From: Methanobacteriota archaeon | Lineage (GTDB): Archaea; Altiarchaeota; Altiarchaeia; IMC4; QMZM01 | Assembly: GCA_903930485.1 (NCBI GenBank) | Contig: CAIYYO010000104.1 | Location: 1 to 8,049 of the forward strand | Reading direction: 5' to 3' | Length of the DNA stretch: 8,049 nt | In this document: positions 4,974-8,049 of the stretch, one piece after another | How positions within the stretch are numbered: the stretch's first letter is position 1 | How the letters are laid out: each line of letters opens with the position of its first letter | Notes under the pieces: model-generated | The model's database searches: none | The model's input: the letters and a program-made list of their open reading frames with translations, nothing else | Told to the model about the DNA's origin: nothing | Translations under genes and position numbers: made by a program

Positions 4974-6304
4974 CTCAGGCTTCCCCCTATGCCTTTAAGG
5001 AATTCGGCGATCTTTTTCTCGGTATTTTTCACTTCAGAGTCTATGAGGTTTGTCCTGAAGCATACGCTCTTCTTGCCTACACCTATTTTGTTTCCACGGT
5101 ATATGTCTTTTACCGACGCTTCTATTATGTTCTCGTCGAATCCTTTCAGCAGGGAAGTGACGAATTGTTCGTCAACGGATTCGTCGAACACGACCGAGTG
5201 GTCCCTTTCAACGACGCCGTAGAACTGTTTTTTGCACTCCATTCTTTCCTTGTCGCCAAGTACCTGCAGGTTGGATATCTTTAATTCCGAAGACTTGCCG
5301 CTTGTTTCCAGCACGACCGTCTCGGCGTTCACACTCTTCACCGTGCCGATATGCGTCTTTCCGGAGTAGATGTGCCTGAGGCATATCTCTTTTCCGACCG
5401 AAGCTTTCAGGAATTCCAGCTCAGCGATCAGGGATTTTATCGCCTTGTCGGACCTACCCATCGCCCTCTCCAAGTCGTCGAAATTCCTTGCCGCCTCTTT
5501 CATCAATTCCACGAACTTCTTCTCGTCCTTCCTGCGCACGGTTTCGCTTAGTTCGCGCGCGGTCTCGAGGAAGACCTTGTGTATCCGTGGTATCTCGGGA
5601 TTGCTCATCTGTATCTCGGCATAAAGCGACGGATTCTGGCCTATGACGCGGCCGATCATGTCTATCATCAATTCATATACCGGGGAAGAGTATTTGCGCG
5701 ACTCCTTTATGTCGAAATCGAGCGCATCGAGGGTCTTTCCGACCGCTATGTAAGTGTAATGAGTCAGCCCCTGAACCACGGCCATCACCTTGTCGTGCTC
5801 CTCAGGAGTGGTCTCGAAGACCCGTGCCTTGTTGTCGGAAAGCAGGGCTCGGAACCATTTAAGCCACTTGTCTCCCCTGACCGGCGTGAGAACAAAAACC
5901 TGTCCTTCAAGGCTTCCGACGCGGTGGCTGAATACCGGATGAGTGCCCAATATCTCAACTCCTTTAGGGGCATATTTCTTCATCAGGCGGCAGGGCTCTT
6001 CTTTCACGCTCGTCACATCCATGAGAAGCGAGCCCTTTTTCAGGTGCGGCGCGACTTCTTCTATCACGGCCGGCGTAGCATTAATCGGGACAGATATCAT
6101 TACAATATCTGCATCCTCGACCGCTTCGACATTGTCTTTAATGTACCGTCCGCCGATCTTTTTCGCAGCCTCCTTTCCGGAGATCTCGTTCGGTCCGGCT
6201 ATCGTGACCTGGAATCCCTGTCTTGCGAACAGTTCGGCGAAGAATCTCCCCATGCCGCCGTATCCTCCTATGACTGTTATCTTCGGGTTGTAAGGGTCCT
6301 TCAT
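4970..6304 (-). CDS. tyrA: Prephenate dehydrogenase with C-terminal FDX-ACB-like regulatory domain
   Basis: TyrA oxidatively decarboxylates prephenate to 4-hydroxyphenylpyruvate for tyrosine. Numbered from ATG 6304 (444 residues), the NAD(P)-binding Rossmann motif VIGGYGGMG is at 11-19 and VMISVPIN at 68-75. The catalytic-histidine segment GTHPVFSH (His122) is at 120-127, and a second conserved segment QGLTHYTY (His182) at 178-185. An all-helical dehydrogenase domain runs to about 300. A beta-rich stretch (about 305-349, ICLRHIYSGKTHIGTVKSV and following) and a C-terminal domain (about 363-444) come next. That last domain carries DIYRGNKIGVGKKS (400-413), the hallmark of the ferredoxin-fold anticodon-binding domain of PheRS beta, and ends in GSLR. 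Archaeal TyrA proteins of this length are known to have a C-terminal domain of predicted regulatory role. The upstream in-frame TTG 6313 is less likely: a TATA core about 28 bases before 6304 suggests leaderless initiation at the ATG. There is no chorismate mutase domain. The miniprotein gene follows with an ATGA overlap. Confidence 0.95.
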   Translation of the reverse strand: MKDPYNPKITVIGGYGGMGRFFAELFARQGFQVTIAGPNEISGKEAAKKIGGRYIKDNVEAVEDADIVMISVPINATPAVIEEVAPHLKKGSLLMDVTSVKEEPCRLMKKYAPKGVEILGTHPVFSHRVGSLEGQVFVLTPVRGDKWLKWFRALLSDNKARVFETTPEEHDKVMAVVQGLTHYTYIAVGKTLDALDFDIKESRKYSSPVYELMIDMIGRVIGQNPSLYAEIQMSNPEIPRIHKVFLETARELSETVRRKDEKKFVELMKEAARNFDDLERAMGRSDKAIKSLIAELEFLKASVGKEICLRHIYSGKTHIGTVKSVNAETVVLETSGKSSELKISNLQVLGDKERMECKKQFYGVVERDHSVVFDESVDEQFVTSLLKGFDENIIEASVKDIYRGNKIGVGKKSVCFRTNLIDSEVKNTEKKIAEFLKGIGGSLR

Positions 6305-6327
6305 TTTGCTCAATGCATGAACTATGT

Positions 6328-6336
6328 GTTATATAT
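6328..6336. promoter_or_regulatory. TATA-box-like element between tyrA and the Memo-AMMECR1 gene
   Basis: GTTATATAT reads as ATATATAAC on the minus strand, about 28 bases before tyrA ATG 6304, and would make tyrA nearly leaderless. On the plus strand it would place a transcription start near 6359, about 7 bases before ATG 6366. It is the only strong TATA-like tract in the 61-base gap, so it probably serves both genes; that is inferred from spacing. Confidence 0.55.
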
Positions 6337-6355
6337 GATGGGAAACAGAAATTAT

Positions 6356-6360
6356 AAGGA
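6356..6360 (+). promoter_or_regulatory. Possible weak ribosome binding site AAGGA for the Memo-AMMECR1 gene
   Basis: AAGGA sits 5 bases before ATG 6366. It supports that start, but if transcription begins near 6359 it would be only partly within the message. Confidence 0.35.
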
Positions 6361-6365
6361 AAAAA

Positions 6366-7775
6366 ATGCCCGAAACGAAAAAGGTCAGGGAGCCGGTCGT
6401 CGCCGGGTCATGGTATCCCGGAAAGAAAGACGATCTTTCGAAACTGATAGACGGCTTCCTGAAGAACGCTAAAAAAGAGGACCTTGGAAGGATCAAGGCC
6501 TTGATAGCGCCCCATGCCGGATACGCCTACTCAGGGCAGGTCGCGGCGTATTCATACGCGCAGGTCGCGGGCAATAAATATGCTGACGTCTACGTACTCG
6601 CGCCGACACACCATGTCGCTTTCAGGGGCGCATCAATCCTCGATAAAACCCATTATCGGACGCCTCTGGGCGACGTGCCGGTCTCCAGGACTGCGGCAAA
6701 ATTGAGCAGTGAATCGAAACTTATAAAACCGGTCCCGGAAGCAGACGAGAAAGAGCATTCCCTTGAGATTGAACTGCCCTTCCTGCAGAGGACTCTGAAG
6801 GATTACGAGATCATTCCCATGGTCGTGGGGCAACTTTCCGGCGAGGACGTCGAAGAGATCGCTTCCGCAATACAGAAACACCTCGGCGACGATTCGTTGA
6901 TCGTGGCCAGCACTGACCTCTCGCATTATTATCAGTATGATACAGCCGTATCCATGGATGCGGAATGCATCGAAGCCGTTCTAGACCTCGACCTGAAGAA
7001 GGCCTCTGCCTGCGAGATGTGCGGAGTCTATCCGGTGATGATACTCATGACGATTGCGAAAAAGCTCGGCTGGGAGACCAAGCTGCTCAAATACTCGAAT
7101 TCTGGAGACGTTACGGGTGACACCGCCGGCGTCGTGGGCTATGCTGCGATAGCGTTCTACGTCAAGGAAGGCAAAGACGCGAATGAGGCGTCCGGTGGAC
7201 ATGCCGTATCGGGCTCTCTTGGTCCCGAACAGAGGAAGCGCCTCCTCGGCATCGCGAGAGAATCCATCGAGAAGTATCTGGAGTGCGGCGAAGTGATCGA
7301 GCCCGAGACCGATGACCTTAAGCTGCGGGAGGACAGAGGGGTTTTCGTGACATTGGAAAAGCACGGACAGCTAAGGGGATGCATCGGCCATCTCGAAGCC
7401 GTGCAGCCTCTGTATCTCGACGTCAGGGACAATGCGATAAATGCGGCATTCGAGGACCCGAGATTCCCGCCCGTCGAGGAGGACGAGCTGCCGAAGATCG
7501 AGATAGAGATCTCCGTCCTGTCTAAACCCGAACTGATCAAAGCCGGCAAGCCCGAAGAATATCTTGAAAAGATCAAGGCCGGGACCGACGGCATCATCCT
7601 TGAGTACAAAGGCAGGGGCGCGACTTATCTGCCGCAGGTCTGGGAGCAGATCCCGGATAAACGGGCCTTCATGGAGAGCCTTTGCAACAAGGCCGGGCTT
7701 CCGGGCGGCGCGTGGAAAGAGAAGGGTGCGAAGATCAAGCGTTATTTCGTCGAGGCCTTCAAGGATTCAGATTAA
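6366..7775 (+). CDS. Memo-AMMECR1 fusion (AmmeMemoRadiSam system proteins B and A in one chain)
   Basis: This 469-residue cytosolic protein has two domains. Residues about 8-266 are Memo-like: VVAGSWYPG (11-19), APHAGYAYSG (48-57) with His50, APTHHVAF (79-86), EHSLEIELPFLQ (130-141) with His131, STDLSHYY (182-189) with His187, and CGVYPV (219-224) with Cys219. The His/Cys set corresponds to the metal site of human MEMO1. After a Gly/Ser/Ala linker (about 267-286) comes the AMMECR1 domain (about 287-465), with the hallmark LRGCIGHLEA (336-345), DPRFPPV (364-370) and TYLPQVWEQ (420-428). In bacteria and archaea these domains go with a radical SAM enzyme in the AmmeMemoRadiSam set. The chemistry is unresolved, a redox or modification role being suspected. 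No radical SAM gene is in this window. The gene is divergent from tyrA and ends 2 bases from the stop of the convergent DNA ligase gene. Confidence 0.95.
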   Translation: MPETKKVREPVVAGSWYPGKKDDLSKLIDGFLKNAKKEDLGRIKALIAPHAGYAYSGQVAAYSYAQVAGNKYADVYVLAPTHHVAFRGASILDKTHYRTPLGDVPVSRTAAKLSSESKLIKPVPEADEKEHSLEIELPFLQRTLKDYEIIPMVVGQLSGEDVEEIASAIQKHLGDDSLIVASTDLSHYYQYDTAVSMDAECIEAVLDLDLKKASACEMCGVYPVMILMTIAKKLGWETKLLKYSNSGDVTGDTAGVVGYAAIAFYVKEGKDANEASGGHAVSGSLGPEQRKRLLGIARESIEKYLECGEVIEPETDDLKLREDRGVFVTLEKHGQLRGCIGHLEAVQPLYLDVRDNAINAAFEDPRFPPVEEDELPKIEIEISVLSKPELIKAGKPEEYLEKIKAGTDGIILEYKGRGATYLPQVWEQIPDKRAFMESLCNKAGLPGGAWKEKGAKIKRYFVEAFKDSD

Positions 7776-7777
7776 AG

Positions 7778-8049
7778 TTATTTCAGGAGTTGGTCTATCC
7801 TTTGCAATGTGTCCGCGTCTTCAGGTCCTTTGTCCGGCCTGAATCTCACCAGGCGCGGGAACCTGAGGGCGTATCCGGATGAATACGTAGGCGACTTCTG
7901 AATCTCCTCGTAAGCTACTTCGACGACGACTTTGGGCTTTATCCTGACCTCTTTCCCGATCTCTTCGGATATCTCTCCTTTCAACGTTTCTGTCATCTCC
8001 TTGAATTCCTCGTCGGAAAAGCCCGTGCCCATCCTGCCGATCGTCTTCA
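7778..8049 (-). CDS. lig: ATP-dependent DNA ligase, C-terminal end (5'-truncated by window edge)
   Basis: The last 89 codons of an archaeal/eukaryal-type ATP-dependent DNA ligase. This enzyme seals nicks in DNA through a lysyl-AMP intermediate and joins Okazaki fragments. The segment is the end of the OB-fold domain: TIGRMGTGFSDEEF, VRIKPKVVVEVAYEEIQKSPTYSSGY and ALRFPRLVRFRPDKGPEDADT. The last contains motif VI (RFPR..RFRPDK), whose basic residues contact ATP during enzyme adenylation, and it is intact. The frame stays open to the right edge, so the catalytic lysine and DNA-binding domains lie outside. An in-frame ATG at 8032 is internal, since upstream codons (KTIGR) continue the family pattern. 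Its stop lies 2 bases from the stop of the convergent Memo-AMMECR1 gene. Confidence 0.93.
   Translation of the reverse strand, partial: KTIGRMGTGFSDEEFKEMTETLKGEISEEIGKEVRIKPKVVVEVAYEEIQKSPTYSSGYALRFPRLVRFRPDKGPEDADTLQRIDQLLK

Noticed and set aside
6305..6313. TTG start adding 3 residues to TyrA
   Set aside because: It is a weak start codon lying at or before the predicted transcription start; ATG 6304 fits the TATA spacing better.
5579..6472. 297-codon plus-strand frame opposite tyrA
   Set aside because: It is antisense to tyrA and runs across the divergent promoter into the Memo gene in a different frame; the translation shows no domain.
1..8049. CRISPR array, tRNA/rRNA genes, insertion sequence or phage genes
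   Set aside because: No regularly spaced repeats, cloverleaf-like segments, transposase motifs or terminal inverted repeats were seen by eye; the window is filled with housekeeping genes.

Overview
The window reads as part of an archaeal chromosome. The signs are TATA-box-like A/T tracts about 25 bases ahead of start codons that lack a ribosome binding site (leaderless genes), a methanogen-type ACT-DUF5612 protein, a long archaeal-type prephenate dehydrogenase, an archaeal/eukaryal-type ATP-dependent DNA ligase and a Memo-AMMECR1 protein. Coding density is very high. No rRNA, tRNA, insertion sequence, phage gene or CRISPR array was seen. The lineage cannot be fixed from this sequence; a euryarchaeon or a DPANN/Altiarchaeota-like lineage would both fit.

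Layout: (1) 1-944, minus strand: the N-terminal part of an exported FG-GAP repeat protein that runs off the left edge. (2) 945-994: a compact divergent promoter. (3) 995-1651, plus strand: an ACT-DUF5612 protein, meeting tail-to-tail with (4) 1648-1959, minus strand, a small coiled-coil protein with an internal repeat. (5) 1960-2071: a second divergent intergenic region. (6) 2072-2911, plus strand: dapF, ending 4 bases from (7) an FAH-family enzyme at 2916-3713, minus strand, which starts inside the stop codon of (8) ilvC (3710-4693, minus strand). (9) 4755-4973, minus strand: a two-helix membrane miniprotein starting inside the stop codon of (10) tyrA (4970-6304, minus strand). (11) 6305-6365: a third divergent intergenic region. 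(12) 6366-7775, plus strand: a Memo-AMMECR1 fusion, ending 2 bases from (13) the C-terminal end of a DNA ligase gene (7778 to the right edge, minus strand). There is no gene-free stretch longer than about 115 bases.

The main theme is amino-acid biosynthesis: DapF (diaminopimelate/lysine), IlvC (branched chain), TyrA (tyrosine), and an ACT-domain protein of the kind that senses amino acids. Two minus-strand pairs, tyrA with the miniprotein and ilvC with the FAH enzyme, are joined by 4-base ATGA overlaps, so each pair is probably co-translated.

Most worth following up: the C-terminal third of TyrA looks like the tRNA anticodon-binding (FDX-ACB) fold of phenylalanyl-tRNA synthetase beta; a membrane miniprotein is translationally coupled to TyrA; Memo and AMMECR1 are fused with no radical SAM partner in view; and single near-palindromic TATA elements appear to serve divergent genes. 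None of this amounts to a proven new system.
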